Shown here in pieces: positions 49,501-59,780 of a DNA stretch of 64,000 bases. A program made the position numbers and the translations under genes. Below the pieces are notes generated by a model. The model had not been told where the DNA came from and made no database searches. It saw nothing but the letters and a program-made list of their open reading frames with translations. How positions within the stretch are numbered: the stretch's first letter is position 1; each line of letters starts with the position of its first letter. Source of the stretch: Siphonodentalium dalli (taxonomy: Eukaryota; Mollusca; Scaphopoda; Gadilida; Siphonodentaliidae); NCBI GenBank assembly GCA_032622095.1, contig CP136065.1:149053577-149117576 (forward strand), given 5' to 3'.

Positions 49501-52500
49501 TTCCCACATTAAAAATTATTTTTATGGTAACACTCATTGAGTTTTTCTCTTACTTCCTATATAAATATATAAATTCAGTCAAGAATAGGGTTTCAGAATA
49601 TGAGTTCTTTGATGTATCTCACTAAGCTATGAAACAATTGGACATGAAGTTAATAATTTTTTATCTCATAATATCAAGGAAGGATCTATATCACTCATCG
49701 TCTCTACTGGTACACACATAGTCACATTTGTACTACATATGACCATTTTTGTATGTTCCATAATCTATATCACAGTATTGGTGTATAATTTAAGTTTTGA
49801 ACACCAAATTTGCAAAATATGGAGTTGGAGAAGTGCAAATAACCAGTCTGAATTTAATAACCAGGGGAATAAACTCCCTGAAATAAAATTTGGCTAAAAC
49901 GCTATTAAATTTCTAGTGAGCCATAGCCAAATTGAAATGTTTCATCACCATATAATGTATCGAGCACTGAGAAATAAAGATCATCCTCAACTACTATGAA
50001 AACTATTGGCACATGAAGCTGCTCAGCTTTCTTGGAAAAACACTTTCAATACTTAAAAAACTTACATTCATCTTCCGAGAAAACTTTGCAGTTGGTTCTC
50101 AAATATCTGTTTAATTCACCATTGTGGCACATTTCTAGCACGAGATAAACATAGTTGTTGTCCTCAAAATAGTTATAGAGCTGCAATGAGAAAATATATT
50201 AATTCGTCAATTGGTCAATTATTTTTCAATAACATAAGAATGGTTCTCCATAAATTAATTAGTTAGAAAATTAGTTGCAGACAGAACTTTAATATTATTA
50301 GTGTGGTATATTTGACAAGGCGAAAAAAAAATCATTAAAACATATTCCCAAAATAATTTAAGCAAAATATGGACAATAAGAAAAGGAATGAATCTTTTAG
50401 CCCCGCACATCAGTTGACATGTCATTAAACCCAAAGTGGGCGCATCAAAATTTCAGAATATTTATATTTTGGAAAAGGAAACAACCCTAAAGACTTAAGT
50501 ATTCAGCAAAATATGAACAAAATTGGTTGAACTTCTTCACCACAGGTATATTTTGATACTCTGTCTACCCAATTGAGAATATACGGTATATAAAACAAAG
50601 GCTGTATTAAAGCTCTAACCAAGCCATGAATTGGCGATTAACTAATATTTTCAACTTTGAAACAATCTTCAATGTGCAATCAATGTTAGCAGATATACCT
50701 AAACTTATGTGAAGGGGCGATGTCAAAACACATATCATCCAGTACATGTTGGGGACCTGGTTTAAGGATAAAAAATAGCAATATTTATGAACATAAAGGA
50801 AATTAATTCACTGCATATGGTACTTTATATGGTAATTGTAACGGTACATTTATGCCATGTACTACTACATGTACATGCATATACTCACTTCTAGAATTGA
50901 TGGGTGCTTCAATCTTGAATGAATTTCCACTTCTTTCTTGACTCTGGCTACCATGCCTGCTGCCTTCATAAGCTTTTTGTCAATCTATAAAGAAAACATA
51001 AATACAGTTTTTGTCTGAATACCAAAATATTATCACAAAGGCCTAAAGTGAACAAACGGTTAAAGTACATGTATACATGTAGCTGAATAGCTCGCTGAAC
51101 GTTACAAAATTTTTTACGCTCTTACATGTACACATAGAACTGCGCATGTGCCAGAAGTTAGGAAGTTCACTGCATCCAGCTATTTTGAAGCCTCTGTATA
51201 GTATTTATGACCATCACTTTGCTGGGAACACATGCGAACATTATTTCAATGTTAAAGTTCAGCCCAATATTATGTGATATAATTGTTGTTCATGATACTT
51301 ATCTGCCATTTAGGCTGTCAAGATCGATTTAATATATATAAATAGACAAATAAATACGCTTGTTTTAATAAATTTACGATAACAAATAGAGCTAGAGCTG
51401 TGAAAATTTGCATTCTAACACGTTGAAATGAGCAGATCCTTGAAACTTTGATAATCCTGTGTGGGATTTTTATCATTCTATATATACAGTAGTTGGTGTC
51501 AAGTTACTGTCAACTACATGTAGTCGACTAAGGGCAGTAGACTGGTCGACTACAAAAAACCCTAGTTGTTTCAACACTAGTTCAGGACTACTTACCATTT
51601 TGATGGCAACTTCAAGACCCGTCTTGTTGGACCTGGCTCTGTATACACAGGCAAACCCGCCCTTTCCCAAAAGATTTAGCACTTGATAATCCTAAAATTA
51701 AAAGAGTTTTGACATATACATATATAGCATTGTGGTACAAGCAAATAAATACCAGTATATCAGAGTAAAGACATTTAGGGTCGGGGTTGATTGAATGTTT
51801 TCAATTTGTATAGCCTTATGCAGTACTGGTACTGGATAGATTTTGTATAGCAGGGATTTTTCTGCCTATTTTGGGAATGGGTCCCTTAGAATTGGGAAAA
51901 ATGTGGCTTTACAGACCAAAATTGGGAATTTTCAATGTTTTAGAAAAATTCAATTAATCACCGTTACACACAAGTAAATAGTACTAATACCGTAATTTTT
52001 GGTGCATAACGCAACTGTACACGCGTTTTATATAAATCAGCAATTTATTTAGAGTTATCCTCCCTCTTTCATAAATGCGCTGACTGGTAGAGGGGAAGAA
52101 ATTCGCATGTCAAGCTAATAGTTATGTTGCCTGCAATTGGGAATTTGGTGGTTGAAAATTGGGAATAAAGATGCCTTTTTCCCATTGGGAATGGGGCCGA
52201 TTACCGGACCCTGATGACACCTAAAAAATCCCTGTATAGCATTCCTTTGGCTACCAATACATTTTCTTTCATTGTAAATTGGTTTAGCAAAATGCGATGT
52301 GAATCCAGTTAAATCGAGCCCTGTTTATGGTATAGTACCCAGGATCACCAAAGCTCACCCAATGAGCATCTATGTATATATATACATGTAGGTGAATCTC
52401 ATGAGGCACATTGATGAAACAATACTGGGAAATCGTGGTGACAGTTTCAAGTTATCGTGATATTTTAAATTGGGAATAATATACAGCTCTATAGCCTCTA

Positions 52501-55500
52501 TTTCTAGATGCACTGGTCAATGACTGGAAAAGACTAACAGGACAATTGTGTTTTAGCAGGTTTCTTTTTAAAATGATTTTAAATCAGACCTAAGTTTTGA
52601 GACAGTTGGATAAAACGTATACTCTCAGCCACTGCCACTACAAATCAACGTGGGAAATTCTGACAAGACAAGACAAGATGGGTGGGGATTTTAATTTTAT
52701 CTGAAATTTATAATAGCGAAGGAAATTTTACTCTATGTCTCAACGCCATATTGAAATAAACCATCCTATAAATCAGCCCTCTCAATTCATATTTTTTGGC
52801 TTCGGCAATCTGCTACGGCAACCATTGCCATGAGGCTGATTAATTGTGCCAGAATTTTTACATATCCATTCAGATTCTGACATTACTCATCAGGTGACTG
52901 AATTTCTCTGAAATAAGTTGTAATAACTAAATTTTTAATAATTACAAGTACAAATACATGTAGACATTTATAGTACAATTTAATAATTGTTATTGCCCAT
53001 ATCCTTTGGTGAAGTCAGTGGCCGAGTGGATAGCGTACTAGTACCGTACTGGTCTCTCGTGCTAAAGGTCCGGGGATCGATTCCCGGTTGGGTATTCTGA
53101 CAAAAATCCAAACTTGGTCAGATTACCACGTTGTATGACTGAAAAGTCTCATTCGTGATCACACAATATATATCCGAATACAAAACTGACTTCCCTTCAC
53201 GGCGACATCATGTCCAGATATGTTGTCGTGAGTGCTGTATGCTGTCGGATCGGGACATAAATGGCTGACCCGTGTACATGGGTGACTATGTGCACGTTAA
53301 AGACCCCTAGCTGTGGGTTAGAGTAGCCCACAAAGCACCGACCACAGTCGAGACCTGGACCCTGTCTGTAAATGTAATACCCGAAAGGGGAGTTGACAGG
53401 TAATTCTAGATAGATAGATTGGTATTAACTAATAACTAGTATTAGTAATATACTATATAAGATTTGATGATGATAAACTGCAGATATACAGTAATGCCCT
53501 AAGTAATCAACCCCTTAACCACAGCAGAATTATGGGTAACTTTTCAGGATTTTCTTTTTTTTCTTGGGGAGAGCTTTCCAATAAATGGCAACAAGCCATA
53601 TTTCCGACTAAATCCTGAAAAGTTACCCATAATTCTGCTATGGTTAAGGGGTCGATTACTTAGTGTTACTGTACATGTATGATGCAGCTTGATTTTCACA
53701 TTTAATATGCCCATTCCCCAAATTGGACTGCCATTCTAATTTCTCAATCTCCATAAAACTCTCAACATAAATTGTCAATGATTCATTGATTGAATGAATC
53801 TGAGAAACTTGATGATAAACTGATACTCATGCGTAGACCTAGACACAGCAGAAGTCCAATCACTAGAAGAAAGACCCAGCAAAGAATGGAAATGCATGAA
53901 ATGTGACAGCATCAACATCGAGAGCTTCACATTCCATAGCTATGAAGTCAGTACCTCCAACTACTACCAAACACTAAGCCATCTAGACAGCTCCATCCGA
54001 AGTATGAACTCAATTTTCGACCCGACCCATACTAGCAGTCCCAAAGCAGACACAACTCTAGGCTCAGCATCAAGATCGAACAGATTAGCATCCCAAAATA
54101 CCTTTAACACACCAAGGAAAGACAATCTCAGATTGCTAATTGTTAATTGTAGAAGCCTAGTCAGCAACAAAGCGGAACTGGAAATCGCAACCTCCTACAT
54201 AAAGCCTGATGTTATCATCGGTACAGAGTCATGGCTAAAAGGAAAGAAACCAGGAAAAGAACCCAGCCCAAAATGCCATCAAGTCAGCTGAAGTCTTTCC
54301 TGAAGATTATACTGCCTATAGGAACGACCGAGATACTACGGGTGGAGGAGTCTTCATTGCCATTCAACAGGAAGCAGTTGCAATAGAGAAGACAGAATAT
54401 ATCACCAACTGCGAAATTGAATGGATAAAACTGTCAATACAAGGAGGCAAGGATATACACGTGGGAAGTTTCTACATGGCACATCGATCCAAATCAGACG
54501 TAGAAAATCTAGAAAAATCCATCAAAGCACTGATGAAAAAGACTGACTCCAGCTTCATACTTGGAGGAGACTTTAATTGTCCTGACATCGACTGGGATAC
54601 AATGACTGTAAGGCCGGGGGCACAAGACCGAGAGATACAGAATGACCTCATCAACGTATGTGCGAAATTAGGACTAAAACAGGTACAGGAGGACCCAACA
54701 GGGAAGGAAACCTACTGGACCTAATCATAACAAACAATCCAGCATTAATAAAATCCACCACTACAATACCTGGCATATCAGTCCATAATATGATCATTGC
54801 TGACTGTTCTCCAACTCCATCCTACAATAAACCAGTACAGAGAACTAGATATCTATTCGACAAGGCAAATTGGACTGACATAGCTGCAGATGTGGAGAAG
54901 ATAGCGGTGCAAATAGAAGATTTTCCCACTGATACCAACATCAACACCATGTGGAACTTCTTTCGCGATTCCATCAAAGAAGTTGTGGAAAAAAGAGTAC
55001 CAAAAGCACCAAGATGTCGACGCAAACAACTGCCATGGATAAATAGAAGACTCAAATTGCTTCTAAGGAAAAAAGCAAGATTACACAGGAAAGCTAAAGA
55101 AGCAGGATGTTGGAAAGAGTATAAAGACCACCAGAAAAAATGTAGGAGAGAAATGAGGAAAGCAGAACAAGAACACATAAACACCATAATAAAGAAGGGG
55201 AAGGAAAAGAAAACATCAAAACCCTTCTGGAGCTACATGAAGGCCCGAAAACAAGAAAGAACAGGTACGCCACCGCTAAAAACAGGAACATCACTCACAA
55301 ACGATGTAAAAGAGAAGGCGGAGCTACTAAATAAGCAATTCCAGTCGGTATTCACCATAGACACTAACGAAGAGCTACCATCCATACCACAAAACAGTGA
55401 AAACATCAAACCACTGGAAATTACAGAAGAAGGAATAAAGAAACTCCTGGAAGATATAAAACCATCAAAGGCACCAGGTCCAGACAACATCCCTAACAAA

Positions 55501-57591
55501 GTACTCAAATTACTGGCCAACGTACTGGCGAAACCCATCACCACCATATTCAACAAATCTATAGAGACCGGTACCCTTCCAGAAGACTGGCTGAACGCAA
55601 ACATAAGTTTATAAGAAAGGAGATGTTCACCAACCATCCAACTACAGACCAGTATCACTCACTTCAACATGCTGTAAGCTACTAGAGCACGTCCTGTGTA
55701 GACATATCCGCGACCACCTGGAACTCTGCAACCTACTGACTAATAGAAACCACGGATTTAGATCTGGCCACTCATGTGTAACCCAGCTTGTAAACACCAC
55801 ACAAGATCTACTATCGTCCTTTGACTCGGAGAAGCAAACCGACATGGCAATCCTCGACTTTTCGAAAGCATTTGACACGGTACCACACCAGAGTCTGCTA
55901 TACAAACTGAAGTCATACGGAATCACAGGACCAATACACACCTGGCTGACAAGCTTCCTAACAAAAAGGCATATGAGATAATGAGAGTAGTGTTGGAAGG
56001 AGATTCATCCAAAAGTGTTCCAGTGGAATCGGGAGTACCCCAAGGTAAAGTACAAGGACCCCTACTATTCCTCTGCCACATCAACGACCTTCCACAAGCA
56101 GTCAAATCAGACGTAAGACTCTTTGCTGATGACTGCATACTAGTACTATACCGCCAGATAAATGACCACCAAGACCACATCCAACTACAACAGGATCTGA
56201 CATCACTAGAAGAATGGGCGAAAACCTGGGGGATGAGATTCAATGCTGGAAAATGCTCCATAATGTCCATGAAGAACAAGGACAAGAACAAAACATCGTT
56301 CATCTACCAGCTTGACCATCAAATTCTGCAATCAGTCAAACAAAGCGTCTACCTTGGACTGACCATCACAGACGACCTAAAATGGTCAACGCACATATCC
56401 AAGATCACTGGAAGGGCCAATAGCACCTTAGGCTTCCTACGCAGAAACTTACGAAGAGCGGACAGTAAATCCAGAGAGACCGCATATAGAGCTATGGTAA
56501 GAACATCACTCGAATACGGAGCAAAAATATGGGACCCCGCCGCAGTAGGAGAAATAGAGAAGTTAGAGAAAGTGCAGAGAAGAGCGGCAAGATTCATCAC
56601 CAACAACTATAGAGACCGGGAAAAAGGCGCAGTAACCAGCATGATTGATGGTCTAAGGTTAGACTCACTAGAAATCCGCAGAAAGATGAAGAGAATAGAA
56701 CTCTTCGGCAAGGTGGTTGAGGCCATGAGGGGATAATCCCAGCCATACACACACATGATTTACTAAAGGATAAGAAAGGAAGGAAAATTCGAGCAAAAAA
56801 GTTTCCAGACCACAAAAGTGATAACATAATTTCGAACCAAGAGTGTATCAACTCACGATCATTCGAACCAATAAGACTAAGAGCCAACACGGAACAATAT
56901 AAACATTCATTCTTCGTGAGAACGATCAGGGACTGGAACAGTATTAGTATAGAAGATTACACATGCTCAGGGAATACAACAGGAGAAACACCAGAGTAGT
57001 AGCAACGACGCGACAACAGCCGAGAGGCTCCTGCGCCGGAAAAATACAGATACAGATAATTAATATTTGATATTGCTCAAGCCTCAATTTTCAAATTTAA
57101 TAATATTAAATTAATTAATATGTATACACATTCCCCAATTTCCCAAATCAGACTATATTATATAGTCAGATCTGCACATGAGCCAGACTGTATCCTCACA
57201 TTCCTGTCATTCTAATTTCTCAATCTCAATAAAATTCTCATTATAAATTGTCAATGATTGAATTTGAAATTGAATGAATCTGAGTCTGACCTGGAGTCTC
57301 AGTGGAGACTCAAAAAGTCAAATGTAAATTGTAATCTGAATTTATGTGGGTCTAAAATGACAATCTTACTAATTTTATTAATTTAAATGGCAATTTTTTT
57401 AACAGTTTTTCGTTATGAAACACCTATGAAATCTTATAAATAAGTCGGAGTGAGAATGGAAATTCGTCTGACATCGTTGTCAACATGACCAAGCATGTTC
57501 TTGGATGTCAACAATGTAAATGTCTGTGGCAGTTTGAACAAAACGCTAAAATTACCTCGATAGTCTCTCCCATTCCGCCTGTAACATCCAT
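33283..57591 (-). CDS. PLK4: polo-like kinase 4 (centriole duplication kinase), complete, 17 coding exons
   Basis: Serine/threonine kinase that triggers centriole duplication at the centrosome, in the literature by phosphorylating STIL/Ana2. I joined 17 coding exons with GT-AG introns and matching phases: 57591-57556, 51691-51596, 50984-50889, 50180-50066, 49412-49300, 48600-48512, 47813-47581, 45787-45723, 43170-42920, 42220-41692, 39819-39715, 39101-38962, 38263-38014, 36814-36726, 35614-35485, 34510-34352 and 33516-33283. Total 2730 nt, 909 residues plus stop; human PLK4 is 970. The order is kinase domain (about 13-267), degron linker, tandem polo boxes (about 528-740) and polo box 3 (about 817-909). 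The start at 57591 is the first ATG ([12 protein letters not shown]); the second methionine is residue 7. There is no frameshift or lost catalytic residue. Intron 1 is 5.9 kb and full of mobile elements. Confidence 0.96.
33733..34206. mobile_element. TTAA-flanked MITE in the last PLK4 intron
   Basis: TTAA at 33729-33732 and 34207-34210. Inner ends AGGCCCACTTAATTTTCGA and TCGATAATTAAGTGGACC pair with a few mismatches. A strong internal hairpin lies at about 33911-33977, AATAACTCT against AGAGTTATT with CAATGGA/TCCATTG outer arms. The class is uncertain. Confidence 0.55.
35992..36245. mobile_element. hAT-type MITE, copy 7, perfect duplication, PLK4 intron 14
   Basis: CAAGCCTTG to CAAGGCTTG; exact 8-bp duplication CTCACTAG at 35984-35991 and 36246-36253. 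The short form is nearly identical in plan to the copy at 1716-1959. The flanking sequence itself shows GAGAAG/CTTCTC symmetry. Confidence 0.88.
36458..36672. mobile_element. twin-hairpin piggyBac-like MITE in PLK4 intron 13
   Basis: TTAACCCTTTCATGACGG to TCATGGAAAGGTTAA. The middle between the hairpins has been shortened, fusing hairpin 1 with the right arm of hairpin 2. It ends about 55 bp downstream (in gene sense) of exon 14. Confidence 0.7.
36874..36938. mobile_element. minimal copy of the piggyBac-like MITE (65 bp)
   Basis: TTAACCCTTTCATGACAGG directly joined through CAGCATGAAAGCACC to CAGTCATGGGAAGGGTTAA. Both hairpins are deleted and only the ends are left. Confidence 0.7.
37134..37533. 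mobile_element. twin-hairpin piggyBac-like MITE, variant with changed stem
   Basis: TTAACCCTTTACCCAACA to TGTTGGGTAAAGGGTTAA, so the termini differ from the main family beyond TTAACCCTTT. Two near-perfect hairpins (37164-37232 and 37312-37380), each with 27-bp arms. The inner stem is CGACC/GGTCG instead of CTCCC/GGGAG, with pairing kept. Confidence 0.8.
38014..39819 (-). other. PLK4: PLK4 exons 11-13: tandem polo boxes (PB1-PB2)
   Basis: Residues 542-706. Recognisable pieces: IYQPNGG in exon 12, [19 protein letters not shown] across exons 12-13, [13 protein letters not shown], and [11 protein letters not shown] in exon 13. In known PLK4 this module dimerises and binds the centriolar receptors (Cep192, Cep152, Asterless). 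Confidence 0.92.
40648..40727. repeat. palindromic CGACGAGATATCTCGTCG repeat
   Basis: Two adjacent units (GCGATGAGTTATCTCGTCGC and GCGACGAGATATCTCGTCGC) about 45 bp apart, ending CACTCAATGAGTTAA. Probably a TTAA-type MITE remnant in PLK4 intron 10. Confidence 0.45.
41036..41631. mobile_element. twin-hairpin piggyBac-like MITE split by a nested element
   Basis: The left end TTAACCATTTGATGATG and hairpin 1 are intact. Hairpin 2 is cut at 41226-41550 by another element and resumes CCTATGGGAGACACAAATAT. The right end stops at AGGAAGCTCCAGT without the final TTAA. Confidence 0.7.
41226..41550. mobile_element. 325-bp MITE with 9-bp duplication, nested
   Basis: Inverted ends GCTGAAGGGGTCACTCTCAC and GTGAGAGTGACCCCTTCAGC with an exact 9-bp duplication CCTAGTGAC at 41217-41225 and 41551-41559. 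Internal partial repeats GGGTACACAGG and GGCTACACAGG are matched by CCTGTGTACC. A duplication of 9 bp points to a Mutator-like transposase. Confidence 0.85.
41692..43170 (-). other. PLK4: PLK4 exons 9-10: degron and disordered linker
   Basis: Residues 282-541. Exon 9 opens with [13 protein letters not shown]: the DSGxxT phosphodegron (S290, T294) recognised by SCF with beta-TrCP/Slimb in known PLK4 proteins. The rest is low-complexity, rich in S, N, H and P, as in other PLK4 linkers. Exon 10 (529 nt, the largest) ends with [14 protein letters not shown], the start of the cryptic polo box. Confidence 0.92.
43355..43425. mobile_element. right-end fragment of hAT-type MITE in PLK4 intron 8
   Basis: TAGCATCACTAAATTTACCC followed by GGGGACCTCATTCTG and CACACTATTTGCAGCCTTG: the right half of the family only. 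Confidence 0.65.
43922..44166 (+). mobile_element. second TTAA MITE family, PLK4 intron 8
   Basis: TTAACCCTTTCTTTACTAAA to GAGTATTTATAAAGGGTTAA, with AAATGTTCAGATAATAAG in the centre and a partial inverse. This is the cleanest copy of the family for its TTAA ends. Confidence 0.7.
45419..45478 (-). other. candidate cassette exon or alternative start in PLK4 intron 8
   Basis: On the minus strand a strong donor (CCAGGAG followed by GTAAGC) stands without a constitutive exon. Possible acceptors lie about 60-80 bp upstream (ACTCACAG, GATCATCAG). If spliced after exon 8, either acceptor gives an in-frame TAA within seven codons. It is not needed for the PLK4 reading frame. Confidence 0.25.
48094..48356. 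mobile_element. twin-hairpin piggyBac-like MITE, PLK4 intron 6
   Basis: TTAACCCTTTCATGATGGG to CAGTCATGAAAGGGTTAA, both ends intact; both hairpins present with scattered mutations. This is the best preserved copy of the main form. Confidence 0.8.
48725..48990 (+). mobile_element. degraded second-family TTAA MITE, PLK4 intron 5
   Basis: It contains AAATGGATTCTCATACCAG, GTCTATTATTTATTTGGAAG, and the central pair AATAAGTTCAACAAATGATG and TTTTGTTGAAGTTATTATC. The termini are mutated. Confidence 0.5.
51851..52234. mobile_element. MITE with CAGGGATTTTT ends, PLK4 intron 1
   Basis: CAGGGATTTTTCTGCC at the left, AAAAAATCCCTG at the right, with TATAG on both outer flanks. The interior is AT-rich with repeated ATTGGGAA/TTCCCAAT motifs. 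CAGGG ends suggest hAT, but the flanking repeat is only 5 bp. Confidence 0.55.
53014..53420 (+). mobile_element. tRNA-derived SINE in PLK4 intron 1
   Basis: The head looks like a tRNA (Ser/Leu style): A box TGGCCGAGTGG at 53019-53029 and B box GGATCGATTCC at 53074-53084, about 45 bp apart. A body of about 300 bp follows, including GTGCACGTTAAAGACCC, and a (TAGA)n tail ends at 53420. The acceptor stem does not pair properly, so this is a SINE rather than a tRNA gene. The central segment resembles conserved metazoan SINE core domains; I cannot say which. Confidence 0.85.
53489..53671. mobile_element. Tc1/mariner-type palindromic MITE, copy 5, PLK4 intron 1
   Basis: CAGTAATGCCCTAAGTAATC to TTAGTGTTACTG with TA on both sides. 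One terminal module has decayed and an insertion-like TTTCTTTTTTTTC tract sits in the left arm. Confidence 0.8.
53832..57058 (+). pseudogene. 5'-truncated CR1/Jockey-like LINE, broken endonuclease-reverse transcriptase
   Basis: It lies antisense to PLK4 in intron 1. Reading in order: a Cys-rich WKCMKCDS segment, an endonuclease start ([17 protein letters not shown]), [14 protein letters not shown], then SVHNMI where SDH is expected. Next come the reverse transcriptase signatures [28 protein letters not shown] and LFADDC, and a C-terminal [15 protein letters not shown]. The frame shifts near 54265, 54690, 55608, 55980 and 56733, so it is dead. The 3' end has a short (ATACAG)n tail. The catalytic-site change and five breaks show it needs no further explanation as a host gene. 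Confidence 0.9.
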
Positions 57592-57760
57592 CGTGTGATG
57601 GCGTGAATATGAAATAGTAAAATTTACACGCGATCCGTTATTTAACTAATAGATAATCCATCTTGTATTGAATGAATCACAACAAGCAACAACTCAACAT
57701 GTAAATACATATTTTGAAACTTGTACATCGCGCCTCGTTTTGAATAGCCGGTAATTGCTG
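57592..57760 (-). promoter_or_regulatory. probable PLK4 promoter with CDE/CHR-like pair
   Basis: Upstream of the PLK4 ATG. At 57729-57744 lies CGCGCC, a four-base spacer and TTTGAA, the spacing of cell-cycle CDE/CHR elements bound by DREAM/MuvB. It reads on the plus strand, opposite to PLK4, which weakens the case. No TATA box is seen at a usual distance. Confidence 0.3.
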
Positions 57761-57999
57761 CGGACTACGGATTAACTATAAACAACAACTATAAATAGCT
57801 TTTTAATTAATTATGATTTGTTGAGGGATTACTGAGTAACAAAGCCAAAATATGAAGATGCATATTATAATACACGACAGTAGTTTGTTTGGGGCGTATA
57901 ATGTGCGTTTGATCCTTAAATTGAGAGTTTTTCAACCGGCATCAGTTAGACGTTTCGTACCAAAATACGTCGACAAAATATCAGACCAATACTGAAGAG
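57760..57999. other. intergenic, nothing recognised
   Basis: AT-rich sequence between the PLK4 upstream region and the second LINE. Confidence 0.4.
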
Positions 58000-58735
58000 A
58001 ATGACAAAGCACTATATATGACACAATACGCAAAGTATGCAAGAATAAGAAAAATACACATATTCTCATCACCGGAGACTTTAACTACCCGACAATAGAC
58101 TGGAAATACAAAACAGCTACAGATAAAAGGGGAAAAGACTTTATAGAAGCAATAAATGAAACCTACCTGTTTCAACATATAAACTCAAAAAAAACAAAAA
58201 AACTCAAAACTCAAGTGATTTTATTTGATTTTTTATAACAGATGTGCACAACGCGTATCAGACTTGGACAAAAGGCGAACACCCTTGATCTACTAGTCTT
58301 CACAAATGAGGAAAATATGATCAGCGACATGAAGATAAGAAGCCATCTGGGAAAAAGTGACCACTGCACCATCACATTCATAGAGAGCAAAACAATAGTA
58401 CGGAAGAAGAAATATGAATCGGGGAACTACCAAAAGATGAAGGAAGATTTGAAACTGAATTGGAAGGAAATTATGGCAGATTGCATGGAGGACATAAACA
58501 CTCAGTGGAAAAGATTCTGCCTTATAATAGAGGATATAGTTGACAAAAATGTACCAGACAGGACTAAACCGGGAAGAATTAAAAATCGGATGCCACTGGA
58601 TAAGAAGACACGAGAGGTTGTACATAAAAAAACACAGAGCATGGACTAGATATATGGAAAACAGGACACAGGATACCAAGGCAAAATTCAGGAATCAGGC
58701 CAGAAAACTAACCAGACAGAGACAGAAGTATCGCT
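58000..58735 (+). pseudogene. second LINE fragment: endonuclease part
   Basis: ILITGDFNYPTIDW at about 58060-58105, then KRGKDFIEAIN; a roughly 45-bp foreign A/T-rich insertion; then TRIRLGQKANTLDLL and HLGKSDHCTITF (catalytic SDH kept) and a basic linker (RNQARKLTRQRQK). This is a different family from the LINE at 53.8-57.1 kb. The reverse transcriptase core that should follow is missing. Confidence 0.8.
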
Positions 58736-59330
58736 GCATCTCTGTTTTGTCAGTGGGAAAGCTTACCAATCATGATATCTTCGATGGTGCTTTAGGTAGG
58801 CCTGTTTGACTCGGAGATAGGCCTAATTTTGAGACAACAGTTATATAGATTGGGCTTAATTATCGTTTAGCTAGTTCTACATAAAACTTTCGAACTATAG
58901 GCTGTTGTTCGAAATAATATTCTTTTAAATAGTATTCACTTTATCCTAGATGAAATTTTTGGTAGCATGGTAAACCACGAAGCTCAATGTGCATGGGTAT
59001 TATATATGGCCTACCAAAATTACCGATTCCAACAGATTCCCAACTTGTTTAGGTGTTGACTAAAAACACCAAATCTAATTTGGCAAAATGACCATTCAAG
59101 TCACATATAGGCCTATACATGTATATATATCACCATTGATAAGCATTATGCTTATATTGGCAATTAATTTTTTTTTTATCAAAGGCTTTCGCTCGAAAAA
59201 AAAGTATGATTGTTTTCCAACGTTGTGTTATACAAGTCGATGTACCGGTACCGGGGTATGGGCCTAATTCTTATTCGTGCAATTTCAAGGAAACTAAATT
59301 ATGCACATTCTGTTGTAACTCAAAAGAAAC
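58736..59330. other. no recognisable feature between the two LINE fragments
   Basis: AT-rich; replaces the reverse transcriptase core expected here. A 60-odd-codon plus frame at 59210-59419 runs partly into the C-terminal fragment in the wrong frame. Confidence 0.45.
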
Positions 59331-59472
59331 AATCCTACACCCCATTATATAAAATACAGAACAATGATAGAAAGAGTTCAAAGAAGATCAACAAAAATGG
59401 TGGAATGAAAGATAATTAAGGATTACGGAGACAGATTGAAAGAGATATATAGGATTACCAACACTATAGAAT

Positions 59473-59516
<44 letters not shown>

Positions 59517-59780
59517 AGTGACATGATACAGATGTATAAAATAATGCAAAAGAAATATGAAGCACAGCTGAAAACAATGGAGTTTTATAAAGATACTGCT
59601 GATAGCAAAACAAGAGGAAACAGCATAGAAATCAGGAGGAAAGGATAAGCCTACAATATTAGCACATATTGCATGCAGAAATAATTTCGCAACCAGAAGC
59701 ACATATAAACGGAATATATAGTCTCCTCAACATTGTGTGTCGGTCGGCTCAGTGAATGTTTTAAAATATATTTCAAATGA
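59331..59780 (+). pseudogene. second LINE fragment: reverse transcriptase C-terminus with GA microsatellite
   Basis: The frame reads MIERVQRRSTKMVE, stop, then KDYGDRLKEIYRI, IEYRRERERE..., DMIQMYKIMQK, matching the thumb/C-terminal segment of CR1-like reverse transcriptases (QRR.TK.V...RL..L.L.TLEYRRERGD.IQMYKI). A (GA)n run at 59478-59511 expands the RRERGD motif into alternating Arg-Glu codons. Followed by a decayed tail with NGIYSLLNIV. Confidence 0.75.

Larger units (their letters stand above)
45723..57591 (-). other. PLK4: PLK4 exons 1-8: protein kinase domain
   Basis: Residues 1-281. Landmarks: glycine loop GKGGFACV (21-28), ATP-binding lysine K43 in VAIKM, C-helix glutamate E62, catalytic loop [11 protein letters not shown] with D138, DFG at 156-158, activation-loop T172 in [13 protein letters not shown] at 182-184, DVWSLGC in exon 7, and C-lobe end HPFM at 264-267. 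Numbering is offset by two from human in the catalytic core. Exon phases: introns 4 (phase 1), 6 (phase 2) and 7 (phase 1) split codons; the others are phase 0. Confidence 0.95.

Noticed and set aside
53014-53100. A tRNA gene
   Set aside because: A and B boxes are present, but the acceptor and anticodon stems do not pair, and a 300-bp body with a (TAGA)n tail follows. It is a SINE head.
54822-55658. Long minus-strand frames (121 and 141 codons)
   Set aside because: They are shadows of the plus-strand LINE coding sequence; residues are low-complexity S/L/F as expected from antisense of a lysine-rich protein.
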